Below, one piece after another: positions 11,097-20,439 of a stretch of 64,000 bases of DNA. The stretch is taken from NCBI RefSeq assembly GCF_003130255.1, contig NZ_NRCN01000001.1, positions 558,001 through 622,000 of the forward strand, read 5' to 3'. The notes under the pieces are model-generated. The model was not told the DNA's origin. It did not search any database and saw nothing but the letters and a program-made list of their open reading frames with translations. This DNA comes from Aggregatibacter kilianii (GTDB lineage: Bacteria; Pseudomonadota; Gammaproteobacteria; Enterobacterales; Pasteurellaceae). Within the stretch, counting starts at the first letter, position 1, and each line of letters starts with the position of its first letter. Both the position numbers and the translations under genes were made by a program.

Positions 11097-11927
11097 ATGT
11101 GCCAATTATTAGGAATGAACTGTAACGTCCCGACAGATATCGTTTTTTCCTTTGAAGGCTTCCGCCATCGTGCCGGTTTAACCAATACCCATTCCGACGG
11201 TTTTGGGATTGCTTTTTTTGAAGGCAAAGGCATACGCGTTTTTCGCGACAACAAACCGGGTTATATTTCCCCTATCGCCGATTGTGTCAAACAATACAAC
11301 ATCAAATCCCTCAATGTCATTGCCCATATTCGCAAGGCGACCCAAGGCGATGTGAATATCGAAAACACACATCCGTTTATTCGCGAAATTTGGGGCGAGA
11401 ACTGGGTGTTCGCACACAATGGCAACTTAACCGAATTGCCCGATATGAGCGAATCCATATGCCAACCAATCGGCACCACCGATTCCGAAACCGCCTTTTG
11501 CTATATTGCGGAACAATTGAAAAGTCGCTTTCGTAAAAAACCAAGCGAAGAACAAATTTTCGCCACAATCCAAGAAATCACTAATCAACTGGCGGAACGC
11601 GGCACATTTAATTTTATTTTATCCAACGGCGAATGGATGATCGCCCGTTGTTCTACCAACTTACATTACATCACCCGCCAAGCGCCTTTCGGCAAGGCGC
11701 AACGCATTGATGACGACGGCGTGATTGATTTTAGTAATTACGCTAAAGACGGCGACAAGGTCACCATCATCACCACAGCGCCGCTCACCAAAGACGAAGT
11801 GTGGACAAAAATGGAAAACGGCGGTTTCGTCTTTTTCAAAAACGGCGACAAAATTTGGGAAATCATCGGCACGCCGAGAACGGAAATCATTGATGACGGC
11901 ACACTAGGTGAAAGTAAAGCGGCTTAA
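11097..11927 (+). CDS. Class II glutamine amidotransferase (YafJ-like)
   Basis: A 276-residue protein made of one class II (Ntn-type) glutaminase domain. Cys2 directly after the initiator Met (MCQLLGMN) is the expected nucleophile once Met is removed. Supporting motifs are NTHSDGFGIAFF near residue 26, HIRKATQG near residue 77 and FAHNGNL near residue 103. All are typical of GATase_4 / YafJ proteins. No synthase domain follows, so the ammonia acceptor is unknown; it may be a stand-alone amidase or a partner of another protein. The ATG is fixed by the Cys2 requirement. It lies between two USS-pair terminators and so is probably monocistronic. Confidence 0.9.
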   Translation: MCQLLGMNCNVPTDIVFSFEGFRHRAGLTNTHSDGFGIAFFEGKGIRVFRDNKPGYISPIADCVKQYNIKSLNVIAHIRKATQGDVNIENTHPFIREIWGENWVFAHNGNLTELPDMSESICQPIGTTDSETAFCYIAEQLKSRFRKKPSEEQIFATIQEITNQLAERGTFNFILSNGEWMIARCSTNLHYITRQAPFGKAQRIDDDGVIDFSNYAKDGDKVTIITTAPLTKDEVWTKMENGGFVFFKNGDKIWEIIGTPRTEIIDDGTLGESKAA

Positions 11928-11961
11928 ATCTCGGCTAATCAATACATAAAATGATACAAAA

Positions 11962-11992
11962 AAAAGTGCGGTAAAATTTCACCGCACTTTTT
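11962..11992. terminator. Inverted USS pair between the amidotransferase gene and dnaE
   Basis: AAAAAGTGCGGT and ACCGCACTTTTT (cores 11964 and 11981) flank an eight-base loop between two convergent genes. T runs are present on both strands. Confidence 0.88.
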
Positions 11993-12010
11993 CTTCTTCC
12001 GATTTATCGT

Positions 12011-15000
12011 TTATTCAAACTCCAATTCCACCGCACTTTCACCTAAAAACTCGACCAACTCGCCGAGGAGTTCATCGGTAGGATTGACCGACCATTGCAC
12101 GCCCATTTTTACTAAAGCGCGGCCTTGCGGGCTGAGATAGTAAATGTGGACGGGAAGTGTGTTGCCGCTGTAAGGCGCTAAAATGGCCTTGAACTGTTTA
12201 ATAAATGTCGTGTTAATTTGCTCTTGATTCAGACAAATCGCCAAGCTCTTGGCATAACGCGCACGGGCTTCGTCAATCGTCATCAAATCCCGCACAGACA
12301 TTCTTAAGCCTTGCGAGAAATCATCAAAACTGACTTGCCCCGACACCACGATCACCGTGTCTTTTTGCAATTTTTCGCCAAACTTATCCAACGCTTCGCC
12401 GAACAAGGTCAAATCCAAACGACCGGAACGATCATCAATGGTAGCAATGCCAATGTGGTTGCCTTTTTTGGTCACGGCGATACGGGTATTCACCACTAAA
12501 CCGCTGGCGGTGCTCATTTGTCCACGATAATTCGGTGTTAATTCTTTCAGGCGAACCGGACTGTAATGGGACAATTCTTTCAAATATCGACTCACCGGAT
12601 GGCTACTCAAATACAATCCTAGAGTTTCCCGTTCACCGTCTAAAATGGTCTTTTCCGTCCAAGGCGCAATGTTGGCATAAGAATGTTCCACTTCCTCATT
12701 GGTTTCCGTCAACACGCCGAACATATCCGTTTGCCCTAAAGCCTCATCTTTGGCATGTTGATCGGAGGCACGTAGTGCATCTTCCAGATTTCGCTGCAAG
12801 GCAGCGCGATGTGGACCGAGTTTATCGAAAGCACCGGATTTAATCAGGCTTTCAAACGTGCGTCGATTGATTTTCTTTAAATCCACGCGGGCACATAAAT
12901 CAAACAGATTTTTGAAAATACCGTCTTTCTCACGGGCTTCCACTAACGCCGCAATTGGCCCTTCGCCTACGCCTTTAATGGCACCGATACCATACACAAT
13001 TTCGCCGTTTTCATTGACGCTAAAATGATGTTTCCCGGTGTTAATGTCAGGCGGAACGACCTTCAATCCCATGCGCATACATTCGTCATACAAGCCAACG
13101 ATTTTATCGGTATTATCCATTTCCGAAGTCATGACTGCGGCCATGAATTCGGCCGGGTAGTGCGCCTTTAGCCACAGGGTTTGATAAGAAACCAACGCAT
13201 AGGCGGCAGAGTGCGATTTGTTAAAGCCATACCCCGCAAATTTTTCCACCAAATCAAAGATTTTCATGGAAAGATCGCCGTCGATGCCATTTTTGATGGC
13301 ACCCTCTTCAAATACAGAACGCTGTTTCGCCATTTCTTCCGGTTTTTTCTTACCCATCGCACGGCGCAATAAGTCCGCACCACCCAACGTATAACCCGCC
13401 AACACTTGGGCAATTTGCATGACCTGCTCTTGATACAAAATAATGCCGTAGGTTGGCTCTAAAATTGGTTTAAGGGATTCATGTTGATAGTTGGCATCCG
13501 GGTAAGACACTTCTTCGCGCCCGTGTTTACGGTCGATAAAGTTATCCACCATGCCCGATTGCAATGGGCCGGGGCGGAACAAGGCTACCAACGCGATAAT
13601 ATCTTCAAAACAGTCCGGCTTGAGGCGCTTAATCAAATCTTTCATGCCGCGCGATTCCAACTGGAACACTGCCGTGGTTTCAGCATTGAGCAACACTTCA
13701 AAAGATTGGTGATCATCCAATGGGATAGTGTTGATATCCACCAACGGTTTGCCTTCTTTTTCCATGCGCGCGTTAATCATATCCAGCGCCCATTTGATGA
13801 TGGTTAAGGTACGTAAGCCTAAGAAGTCAAACTTCACCAAACCCGCATATTCCACGTCATTTTTATCGAAGTGGGTCACCGGATGTTTGCCTTCCGAATC
13901 GCAGTACAGCGGCGAGAAATCTGTAATTAGCGTTGGCGAAATCACCACTCCACCGGCATGCTTACCGGCATTTCGTGTGACGCCTTCCAGCTTGCGTGCC
14001 ATGTCAATAATGGCGCGGACTTCTTCATCGGCATCGTAAATTTCTTGCAGTTTTGGCTCGGCTTCAAACGCTTTGGCGAGCGTCATACCGGGATCAGGCG
14101 GCACCAACTTAGAAATACGATCCACAAAGCCATAAGGTTGTCCCAGCACCCGCCCCACATCGCGGATCACCGCTTTTGCCGCCATGGTACCGAACGTAAT
14201 AATTTGCGACACCGCACCACGTCCATACATTTCGGCGACGTGTTCAATCACGCGGTCGCGCCCATCCATACAGAAGTCCACGTCAAAGTCAGGCATGGAA
14301 ACCCGTTCAGGATTGAGGAAACGCTCAAAAAGCAAATCGAATTCCAACGGATCCAAATCGGTAATTTTTAACGCATAAGCCACCAATGATCCTGCCCCGG
14401 AGCCCCGTCCCGGCCCCACCGGAATATCGTTATCTTTTGACCATTGGATAAACTCCATCACGATCAAAAAGTAACCCGGAAAGCCCATTTGGTTGATTAC
14501 ATCCAGTTCCACCTGCAAGCGTTCATCGTATTCTGGACGGCGTGCTGCACGCACCTTTTCATCAGGGAATAACACCTTAAGGCGCTCTTCCAAGCCCTCT
14601 TTGGCACGCTTAATCAGATAATCTTCGGTGCTTAAATCACCGGTTGGAAATTGTGGCAAGAAATATTCACCCAATCGAATAGTGACATTACAGCGTTGTG
14701 CAATCAGTAGCGTATTCTCCAGTGCGCTCGGCACATCGGCAAACAAATCGCACATTTCTTGTTCGGAACGGAAATATTGTTGGCCGGTATAATTTTTAGG
14801 ACGTTTCGGATCTTCTAAGGTATAGCCATCATGAATGGCCACGCGAATTTCATGGGCTTCAAAATCATCCGCCTGCAAAAAGCACACATCATTGGTGGCC
14901 ACGACGGGAAGATCGGTTTGCTCCGCCAAGGTTAATGCCGCTTGGATATATTCTTCTTCATCCGGGCGACCGGTACGGGTGAGCGTTAAATAAAAATGTT

Positions 15001-15487
15001 CGGGGAAAAATTCACGGTAAAAATCCACCGCACTTTTCAGTTCGTCGGCATTATTTCTTAACAGTTTTCTGCCCACATCCCCACGAACACCGCCGGATAA
15101 AATAATGATGCCATCTTTGTGCTCCACCAACCATTGTTGATCGATGTATGGCAAATCGGAATAGCCCCGCTCATACGCACGGGAAAGTAATAATGTGATG
15201 TTTTTATAGCCTTCGTTATTTTTTGCCAACAAGGTTAAATGGAAAGGCTCATCACCACATAGTTCGCTTTTCACCAACACATCGGCACCGATAATCGGTT
15301 TCACCCCCGAAGACAACGCTTCGCCGTAAAAGCGCACCAAACCGCAAAAGTTGGTGAAATCCGTCAACGCCATCGCCACCATGTTGTTTTCTACACAGGC
15401 TTTCACCAACGGTTTCACCTTGGCGATACCGTCAATCATGGAAAAATCACTATGAACCTGCAAATGAACAAAACGTGGCTGCGACAT
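12011..15487 (-). CDS. dnaE: DNA polymerase III alpha subunit
   Basis: Replicative polymerase catalytic subunit, 1158 residues, close to the 1160 of E. coli DnaE. An N-terminal PHP domain starts at [15 protein letters not shown] (about residues 6-20). The palm contains [12 protein letters not shown] (about residues 398-409) with two catalytic aspartates, and [16 protein letters not shown] precedes it. The finger and HhH regions and a C-terminal OB-fold follow ([18 protein letters not shown] near residue 1000). It works with epsilon, theta, the beta clamp (dnaN is at 26.8 kb here) and the clamp loader. The ATG follows AAGGAT. It stands alone on this strand. Repeat copy D lies about 20 bases upstream of the start, within the likely promoter or leader. 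Confidence 0.98.
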   Translation of the reverse strand: MSQPRFVHLQVHSDFSMIDGIAKVKPLVKACVENNMVAMALTDFTNFCGLVRFYGEALSSGVKPIIGADVLVKSELCGDEPFHLTLLAKNNEGYKNITLLLSRAYERGYSDLPYIDQQWLVEHKDGIIILSGGVRGDVGRKLLRNNADELKSAVDFYREFFPEHFYLTLTRTGRPDEEEYIQAALTLAEQTDLPVVATNDVCFLQADDFEAHEIRVAIHDGYTLEDPKRPKNYTGQQYFRSEQEMCDLFADVPSALENTLLIAQRCNVTIRLGEYFLPQFPTGDLSTEDYLIKRAKEGLEERLKVLFPDEKVRAARRPEYDERLQVELDVINQMGFPGYFLIVMEFIQWSKDNDIPVGPGRGSGAGSLVAYALKITDLDPLEFDLLFERFLNPERVSMPDFDVDFCMDGRDRVIEHVAEMYGRGAVSQIITFGTMAAKAVIRDVGRVLGQPYGFVDRISKLVPPDPGMTLAKAFEAEPKLQEIYDADEEVRAIIDMARKLEGVTRNAGKHAGGVVISPTLITDFSPLYCDSEGKHPVTHFDKNDVEYAGLVKFDFLGLRTLTIIKWALDMINARMEKEGKPLVDINTIPLDDHQSFEVLLNAETTAVFQLESRGMKDLIKRLKPDCFEDIIALVALFRPGPLQSGMVDNFIDRKHGREEVSYPDANYQHESLKPILEPTYGIILYQEQVMQIAQVLAGYTLGGADLLRRAMGKKKPEEMAKQRSVFEEGAIKNGIDGDLSMKIFDLVEKFAGYGFNKSHSAAYALVSYQTLWLKAHYPAEFMAAVMTSEMDNTDKIVGLYDECMRMGLKVVPPDINTGKHHFSVNENGEIVYGIGAIKGVGEGPIAALVEAREKDGIFKNLFDLCARVDLKKINRRTFESLIKSGAFDKLGPHRAALQRNLEDALRASDQHAKDEALGQTDMFGVLTETNEEVEHSYANIAPWTEKTILDGERETLGLYLSSHPVSRYLKELSHYSPVRLKELTPNYRGQMSTASGLVVNTRIAVTKKGNHIGIATIDDRSGRLDLTLFGEALDKFGEKLQKDTVIVVSGQVSFDDFSQGLRMSVRDLMTIDEARARYAKSLAICLNQEQINTTFIKQFKAILAPYSGNTLPVHIYYLSPQGRALVKMGVQWSVNPTDELLGELVEFLGESAVELEFE

Positions 15488-15506
15488 AAAAATCCTTAAG
15501 ATAACA

Positions 15507-15566
15507 AAAAAGTGCGGTCACAAAATCCAAAGGATTTTGAACGTTGGCTTCACTAACTAACGGTAG
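15507..15566 (+). repeat. USS-headed multi-hairpin repeat, copy D (5' half, upstream of dnaE)
   Basis: Starts with a USS (15510), then CAAAATCC-aaa-GGATTTTG (15521-15539), then GAACGTTGGC, as in the other copies. The partner arm of the second hairpin is only partly kept (TAACGG), and the 3' half is not recognisable. The remaining gap between dnaE and the acyl-CoA synthetase (to 15767) holds the two divergent promoters and nothing else I can identify. Confidence 0.65.
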
Positions 15567-15767
15567 CAAAACCATAAATAATCGTCTCAGCGATTATGCG
15601 TAATTTTAGCGGTATTTTTAGGGGAATTATAGGGATAATTTGCCGCTGTTTATCAGATTGAGCAAACGTATAATAAATCCCCACAAAACACAGCTTTATT
15701 GCTAGAGTTTTGATTTTCAATCGGCTATATTAGCGCACAACTGTTAGCTGATTTTGGATTTTTAACC

Positions 15768-17555
15768 ATGGACCTCAATTTTCATTTTATTCACCGCGTT
15801 CGTAGCCAAGCAAAAACGTTGGCAAATCGCACCGCACTTCGCTATTTCAAAGACAATAACTGGCTAGATATTTCCTGGGCGGAACTGCAACAACAAATCG
15901 ATCAAATCTCTCTCGCATTGTTGGCTAATCATATTGATATTCAAGATAAAATTGGTATTTTCGCGCACAATATGCCGCGCTGGACGATTACCGACATCGG
16001 TACATTGCAAGTGCGCGCCGTCACTGTGCCGATTTACGCCACCAACACGGCAAAACAAGCGCAATTTATTATTAATAATGCGGATATGAAGATCATTTTT
16101 GTGGGGGATCAAGAACAATATGATCAGGTCATCGACATTGCCGATGAATGCCCAAAATTGCAGAAAATCGTGGCGATGAAAAACACCATTCATTTGCATG
16201 AACACGCCAAAGCCTGCCACTGGCAAGAATTTATTGAGATGGCCGACGAGCAATATCAGGCGGAATTACAACAACGGTTGGATAGCAAGTGCTTAGAGGA
16301 TTTATTTACACTCATTTACACCTCCGGTACCACCGGCGAGCCGAAAGGCGTCATGTTGGATTATGCCAATTTGGCACATCAACTAAAAGCGCACGATCAG
16401 GCGCTGAAAGTAGATGATAGCGATGTGTCCCTTTCCTTCCTGCCGCTATCTCATATTTTTGAGCGGGCTTGGGTGGCTTACGTGCTCCATCGTGGTGCCA
16501 CCAACTGTTATATTGAAGACACCAATCAAGTGCGGTCGGCTTTGACGGAGATTCGTCCGACGTTAATGTGTGCCGTGCCGCGTTTTTACGAAAAAATTTA
16601 TACGGCAATTTTAGACAAAGTGCACAACGCACCAAAATTACGTCAATGGATTTTCCATTGGGCGATGGCCATCGGACGTCAACATTTCGATGCCCTTGCA
16701 AAAGGACAAAAAATTGGTTTTCTGTTAAAACAACAATATTCCCTCGCCAACAAACTGGTACTTGGCAAATTGCGCGCTCTACTCGGTGGGCGCATTCGCA
16801 TGATGCCATGTGGCGGCGCCAAATTAGAACCGACTATCGGCTTGTTCTTCCACAGCATTGGACTGAACATTAAACTGGGCTATGGCATGACGGAAACCAC
16901 CGCGACCGTCTCCTGCTGGGACGACGTCAACTTTAACGCCAATTCTATCGGCAGCTTAATGCCGGGGGCAGAAGTCAAAATCGGCGAAAATAACGAAATC
17001 CTCGTACGCGGCGGTATGGTCATGAAAGGTTATTACAAAAAACCGCAAGAAACCGCCGAGGCTTTCACCACCGATGGTTTTTTGAAAACCGGTGACGCAG
17101 GCGAATTTGATGCCAACGGCAATTTATACATCACCGACCGTATTAAAGAGTTGATGAAAACATCCAACGGCAAATACATCGCACCACAAGTGTTGGAAAG
17201 CAAAATCGGCAAAGATAAATTCATCGAACAAATCGCCGTCATCGCTGATGCGAAAAAATACGTTTCCGCCCTTATTGTGCCTTGCTATACCGCGTTGGAA
17301 GAATACGCCAAACAAGTCAATATCAAATATCAGGATCGCTTAGAATTGTTAAAAAATTCAGAGGTTATCCAAATGTTGGAGCGTCGAATTAATGATCTAC
17401 AAAAAGAATTAGCCGGCTGGGAACAAATCAAACGTTTCACGCTGTTACCCCAAGCATTCAGTACGCAGTTGGAAGAAATCACACCCACCCTAAAATTACG
17501 CCGAAAAGTCATTTTGCAACGTTATAAGGAACAAATTGAAGCAATGTATGATTAA
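15768..17555 (+). CDS. Long-chain acyl-CoA synthetase (AMP-forming)
   Basis: Activates fatty acids to acyl-CoA through an acyl-AMP intermediate, 595 residues, probably on the inner face of the inner membrane. The ATP/AMP-binding signature [18 protein letters not shown] is present near residue 183, the second motif [11 protein letters not shown] near residue 370, and the [23 protein letters not shown] hinge and lysine region near residue 445-470. It resembles the eukaryotic-like FadD15/FAA group more than E. coli FadD. The exact substrate range is unknown; scavenging of host fatty acids for phospholipid synthesis would suit a mucosal pathobiont (inference). USSs lie inside the coding region at 15831 and 16528. 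It ends at an unusual terminator with variant USS arms. Confidence 0.92.
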   Translation: MDLNFHFIHRVRSQAKTLANRTALRYFKDNNWLDISWAELQQQIDQISLALLANHIDIQDKIGIFAHNMPRWTITDIGTLQVRAVTVPIYATNTAKQAQFIINNADMKIIFVGDQEQYDQVIDIADECPKLQKIVAMKNTIHLHEHAKACHWQEFIEMADEQYQAELQQRLDSKCLEDLFTLIYTSGTTGEPKGVMLDYANLAHQLKAHDQALKVDDSDVSLSFLPLSHIFERAWVAYVLHRGATNCYIEDTNQVRSALTEIRPTLMCAVPRFYEKIYTAILDKVHNAPKLRQWIFHWAMAIGRQHFDALAKGQKIGFLLKQQYSLANKLVLGKLRALLGGRIRMMPCGGAKLEPTIGLFFHSIGLNIKLGYGMTETTATVSCWDDVNFNANSIGSLMPGAEVKIGENNEILVRGGMVMKGYYKKPQETAEAFTTDGFLKTGDAGEFDANGNLYITDRIKELMKTSNGKYIAPQVLESKIGKDKFIEQIAVIADAKKYVSALIVPCYTALEEYAKQVNIKYQDRLELLKNSEVIQMLERRINDLQKELAGWEQIKRFTLLPQAFSTQLEEITPTLKLRRKVILQRYKEQIEAMYD

Positions 17556-17566
17556 ACGGTGATGCT

Positions 17567-17610
17567 AAAAAGAGCGGTCAAAAATATTTATATTTTGACC
17601 GCTCTTTTTT
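17567..17610 (+). terminator. Terminator after the acyl-CoA synthetase gene, variant USS arms
   Basis: Near-perfect 20-bp stem: AAAAGAGCGGTCAAAAATA against TATTTTGACCGCTCTTTT, then T6. Both arms carry AAGAGCGGT in place of the USS core AAGTGCGGT, so the same base is changed on both sides. Confidence 0.9.
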
Positions 17611-17634
17611 ATATTGAACATCAAACATCCGAAG

Positions 17635-17650
17635 TGTGATCAAAATCACA
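17635..17650. promoter_or_regulatory. CRP- or FNR-like palindrome upstream of nrdD
   Basis: TGTGA-TCAAAA-TCACA has both CRP half-sites perfect with the standard six-base spacer. Read as FNR (TTGAT-N4-ATCAA), GTGAT-CAAA-ATCAC matches 8 of 10. It sits about 180 bases before nrdD and 25 bases after the preceding terminator. Confidence 0.65.
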
Positions 17651-17743
17651 AAACAACAAAATTTTTTATTTTCTTACGAATACTCAGTAAAACCAATCAC
17701 TAACTGTTCTCATCATATTTCGACTCCATCAAAACCCACAAAA

Positions 17744-17759
17744 ACACTACATATTGTGT
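17744..17759. promoter_or_regulatory. NrdR box 1 of nrdD
   Basis: ACACTACATATTGTGT matches the NrdR consensus ACACWATATATWGTGT at 15 of 16 positions. Confidence 0.8.
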
Positions 17760-17775
17760 GTTGAAATTGCAAAAA

Positions 17776-17791
17776 TGTCTATATATAGTAT
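17776..17791. promoter_or_regulatory. NrdR box 2 of nrdD
   Basis: TGTCTATATATAGTAT matches the NrdR consensus at 12 of 16 positions, with the central ten bases perfect. It starts exactly 32 bases after box 1 (three helical turns), the paired spacing expected for NrdR. Confidence 0.75.
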
Positions 17792-17829
17792 TATCTACTT
17801 TAATAACACACTAAATATGGGTGGCTGAC

Positions 17830-19956
17830 ATGGGTACATTTTTCGTCATTAAACGTGATGGTTCACGCATTGGGTTTGAAATTCAACGCATTATTAACGC
17901 CATTAAAAAAGCGGCACAGGCAGTGGGCATTCAAGATGAACGCTTTTGTCATGACATTGCACAAAAAGTTAGCAATGACATTTTTGCACGTCATCAGCAG
18001 GAAATTGATATTAGCCACATTCAAAAGATTGTAGAAGATCACTTGATGGCGAGCCGATATCCGCAAATTGCCCGCGCTTATATTGAATATCGTCACGAGC
18101 GTGATATGGCGCGTGAGAAACGTAGCCAATTGACAAAAGAAATTGAGGGGCTGATTGAACAAAGCAACGTGGAATTACTCAACGAAAACGCCAATAAAGA
18201 CGCCAAAGTGATCCCAACACAACGCGATCTATTAGCAGGCATCGTGGCTAAACACTATGCCAAACGTTACATTCTGCCACGCGATGTCGTTGAAGCCCAT
18301 GAAAAAGGCGAAATTCACTATCATGATTTGGATTATGCGCCGTTCTTCCCCATGTTTAACTGTATGCTGGTAGATTTAAAAGGCATGTTGACCCACGGTT
18401 TTAAAATAGGCAATGCGGAAATCGAACCGCCGAAATCCATCGGCACCGCCACTGCCGTTACAGCGCAAATCATTGCGCAAGTGGCAAGCCATATTTACGG
18501 CGGCACCACCATTAACCGAATTGATGAAGTACTTTCGCCTTATGTACAGTTAAGCTATGAAAAACACTTGAAAAACGCCGAAAAATGGAATGTTCCCGAT
18601 GGGCAAGGATATGCACAAGCATTGATTGAAAAAGAATGTTTTGATGCGTTCCAGTCTCTTGAATATGAAGTGAATACCTTACACACCGCCAACGGTCAAA
18701 CACCGTTTGTTACCTTTGGTTTCGGCCTCGGTACAAGTTGGCAAGCACGTTTGATTCAAAAATCCATTTTACAAAATCGGATTCGTGGCTTGGGTAAAAA
18801 CCACAAAACACCGGTGTTCCCGAAACTGGTCTTCACCCAACGTAAAGGCGTAAATTTAGAGCCGAACGATCCGAATTACGACATCAAACAGCTTGCGTTG
18901 GAGTGTGCCAGCAAGCGTATGTATCCGGATATCCTGAACTACGACCAAGTCGTCAAAGTCACCGGCTCCTTTAAAGCGCCGATGGGTTGTCGCAGTTTCT
19001 TGGGTGCATACGAAGAGCATGGCGAGCAAATCCATGAGGGACGCAACAACCTCGGCGTGGTAAGTCTCAATTTACCGCGTATTGCCATTGAAGCCAAAGG
19101 CGATGAAAAACGTTTCTATGAAATTTTGGATCAGCGCTTAGCCTTAGTGAAAAAAGCCCTGATGACCCGCATCGCCCGCTTGGAACATACCAAAGCCCGC
19201 GTAGCGCCGATTCTCTATATGGAAGGCGCCTGTGGTGTGCGTTTGAAAGCGGATGACAATGTGGCAAAAATTTTCAAAAACGGGCGCGCCTCTATTTCTC
19301 TCGGCTATATCGGAATTTACGAAACCATCAATGCGTTGTATCGCCAAGGACATATTTACGATGACGAGATACTACGTGAAAAAGGCCAGGCTATCGTGGA
19401 GTATATGAGCAAGGTTGCGAAACAATGGCGCGCCGAAACGGGTTATGCGTTCAGTTTATACTCCACGCCAAGTGAAAACCTGTGCGATCGTTTCTGCCGT
19501 CTCGATACCAAACAGTTCGGCGTGATCGATGGTGTCACCGACAAAGGCTACTATACCAACAGCTATCACTTGGACGTAGAGAAAAAAGTCAATCCATACG
19601 ACAAACTGGATTTTGAAATGGTATACCCGCCACTCGCCAGCGGCGGCTTTATTTGCTACGGCGAATACCCGAACATTCAACACAACCTGAAAGCATTGGA
19701 AGATGTGTGGAATTATAGCTACGACCGCGTGCCTTACTACGGCACCAACACACCAATCGACGAATGCTACGAATGCGGTTTCACCGGTGAATTTGAATGC
19801 ACCAGCAAAGGTTTCACCTGCCCGAAATGCGGTAACCACGACAGTGAAAAAGTCTCTGTTACCCGCCGCGTCTGCGGCTATCTCGGTAGCCCGGATGCCC
19901 GTCCGTTTAATGCAGGGAAACAGGAAGAGGTTAAGCGTCGGGTTAAACACATGTAA
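17830..19956 (+). CDS. nrdD: Anaerobic ribonucleoside-triphosphate reductase
   Basis: Oxygen-sensitive glycyl-radical enzyme that makes dNTPs during anaerobic growth. With the ATG at 17830 it has 708 residues; a GTG at 17821 would add three, but GGGTGG is well placed for the ATG. An N-terminal ATP-cone (about residues 1-95, starting FVIKRDGSRIGFE) is the allosteric dATP/ATP site. The C-terminus has the zinc-binding cysteines CYECGF and CPKCGN and the radical loop RRVCGYLGSPDARPF, in which the glycine is activated by NrdG. Paired NrdR boxes and a CRP/FNR-like site lie upstream. nrdG follows after a 483-base structured gap. Confidence 0.97.
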   Translation: MGTFFVIKRDGSRIGFEIQRIINAIKKAAQAVGIQDERFCHDIAQKVSNDIFARHQQEIDISHIQKIVEDHLMASRYPQIARAYIEYRHERDMAREKRSQLTKEIEGLIEQSNVELLNENANKDAKVIPTQRDLLAGIVAKHYAKRYILPRDVVEAHEKGEIHYHDLDYAPFFPMFNCMLVDLKGMLTHGFKIGNAEIEPPKSIGTATAVTAQIIAQVASHIYGGTTINRIDEVLSPYVQLSYEKHLKNAEKWNVPDGQGYAQALIEKECFDAFQSLEYEVNTLHTANGQTPFVTFGFGLGTSWQARLIQKSILQNRIRGLGKNHKTPVFPKLVFTQRKGVNLEPNDPNYDIKQLALECASKRMYPDILNYDQVVKVTGSFKAPMGCRSFLGAYEEHGEQIHEGRNNLGVVSLNLPRIAIEAKGDEKRFYEILDQRLALVKKALMTRIARLEHTKARVAPILYMEGACGVRLKADDNVAKIFKNGRASISLGYIGIYETINALYRQGHIYDDEILREKGQAIVEYMSKVAKQWRAETGYAFSLYSTPSENLCDRFCRLDTKQFGVIDGVTDKGYYTNSYHLDVEKKVNPYDKLDFEMVYPPLASGGFICYGEYPNIQHNLKALEDVWNYSYDRVPYYGTNTPIDECYECGFTGEFECTSKGFTCPKCGNHDSEKVSVTRRVCGYLGSPDARPFNAGKQEEVKRRVKHM

Positions 19957-19969
19957 TCTTAAGGCTATG

Positions 19970-20007
19970 CCAAATCTCCCCCCCTCTTTGCTAAAGAGGG
20001 GATTTGG
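19970..20007. repeat. CCTCTTT-gct-AAAGAGG dispersed hairpin, copy 1
   Basis: CCAAATC pairs with GATTTGG around the inner arms CCTCTTT and AAAGAGG. Closely similar sequence occurs at 45853-45890, with a looser version at 45777-45815. Confidence 0.7.
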
Positions 20008-20085
20008 GGCCGTTATCATGATAAAGTGCGGTCATTTTTGCGGGAGATTTTCAATTTAAAACTGAAATTATATCGTAGTTGCACA

Positions 20086-20185
20086 AAGCTGAAATGACGG
20101 TCACTGAGCTTGTCGAAGTGTAAGTCATTTCAGCTTCTCCGATACACAAAACAAATGCTTTGACAAGCTCAGCAAGCGTTTTGTG
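20086..20185. repeat. Two-hairpin element with complementary loops
   Basis: Hairpin 1: AAGCTGAAATGAC (20086-20098) with GTCATTTCAGCTT (20124-20136), 13 bp perfect. Hairpin 2: CACAAAAC (20145-20152) with GTTTTGTG (20178-20185). The loop of hairpin 1 contains CTGAGCTTGTC (20104-20114) and the loop of hairpin 2 contains its exact complement GACAAGCTCAG (20162-20172). AAG and CTT extend the match past one mismatch. Confidence 0.8.
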
Positions 20186-20283
20186 CATTTGCTACATAAT
20201 ACCGTTAAAAACACGAAAAAACCTGACCGCACTTTCTGCAACGCTCAAATAAAATGGGGTCCCGTATAAGACGCCTGAGCGAC

Positions 20284-20395
20284 TTGCAATTTTTAGGAAA
20301 TTGCAATAAAGCGAAGAACAGCGGCTTATCCGGGTGCACTTTTCTTTGCTCACTTTCTTTTGTGCAAGCAAAAGAAAGTGAGTCGCCATCGGCGA
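20284..20395. repeat. Multi-hairpin intergenic element (14-bp stem family), copy 1
   Basis: TTGCAATTT/AAATTGCAA (20284-20306), then CTCACTTTCTTTTG/CAAAAGAAAGTGAG (20349-20382, loop TGCAAG), then TCGCC/GGCGA. The central stem resembles the one at 46177-46208 in sequence, loop and preceding pyrimidine-rich run. Confidence 0.7.
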
Positions 20396-20439
20396 AATCC
20401 GATATTTAAAAAAGCGAATTTGATTTAAACAAAACAAAA

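Larger units (their letters stand above)
19957..20439 (+). other. Structured gap between nrdD and nrdG
   Basis: This 483-base stretch holds no credible gene. It contains, in order: a CCAAATC/GATTTGG hairpin around CCTCTTT/AAAGAGG, a USS (20024), a two-hairpin element with complementary loops (20086-20185), a USS (20226), TTGCAATTT/AAATTGCAA (20284-20306), a 14-bp hairpin (20349-20382) and TCGCC/GGCGA (20383-20395). Confidence 0.8.

Noticed and set aside
19456-20019. A 187-residue reading frame opposite the 3' end of nrdD
   Set aside because: Antisense shadow of the conserved glycyl-radical region; no family resemblance.
20086-20185. A cis-acting riboswitch between nrdD and nrdG
   Set aside because: No match to a known ligand-binding riboswitch class; only the loop complementarity is supported, so it is reported as structure without a named function.
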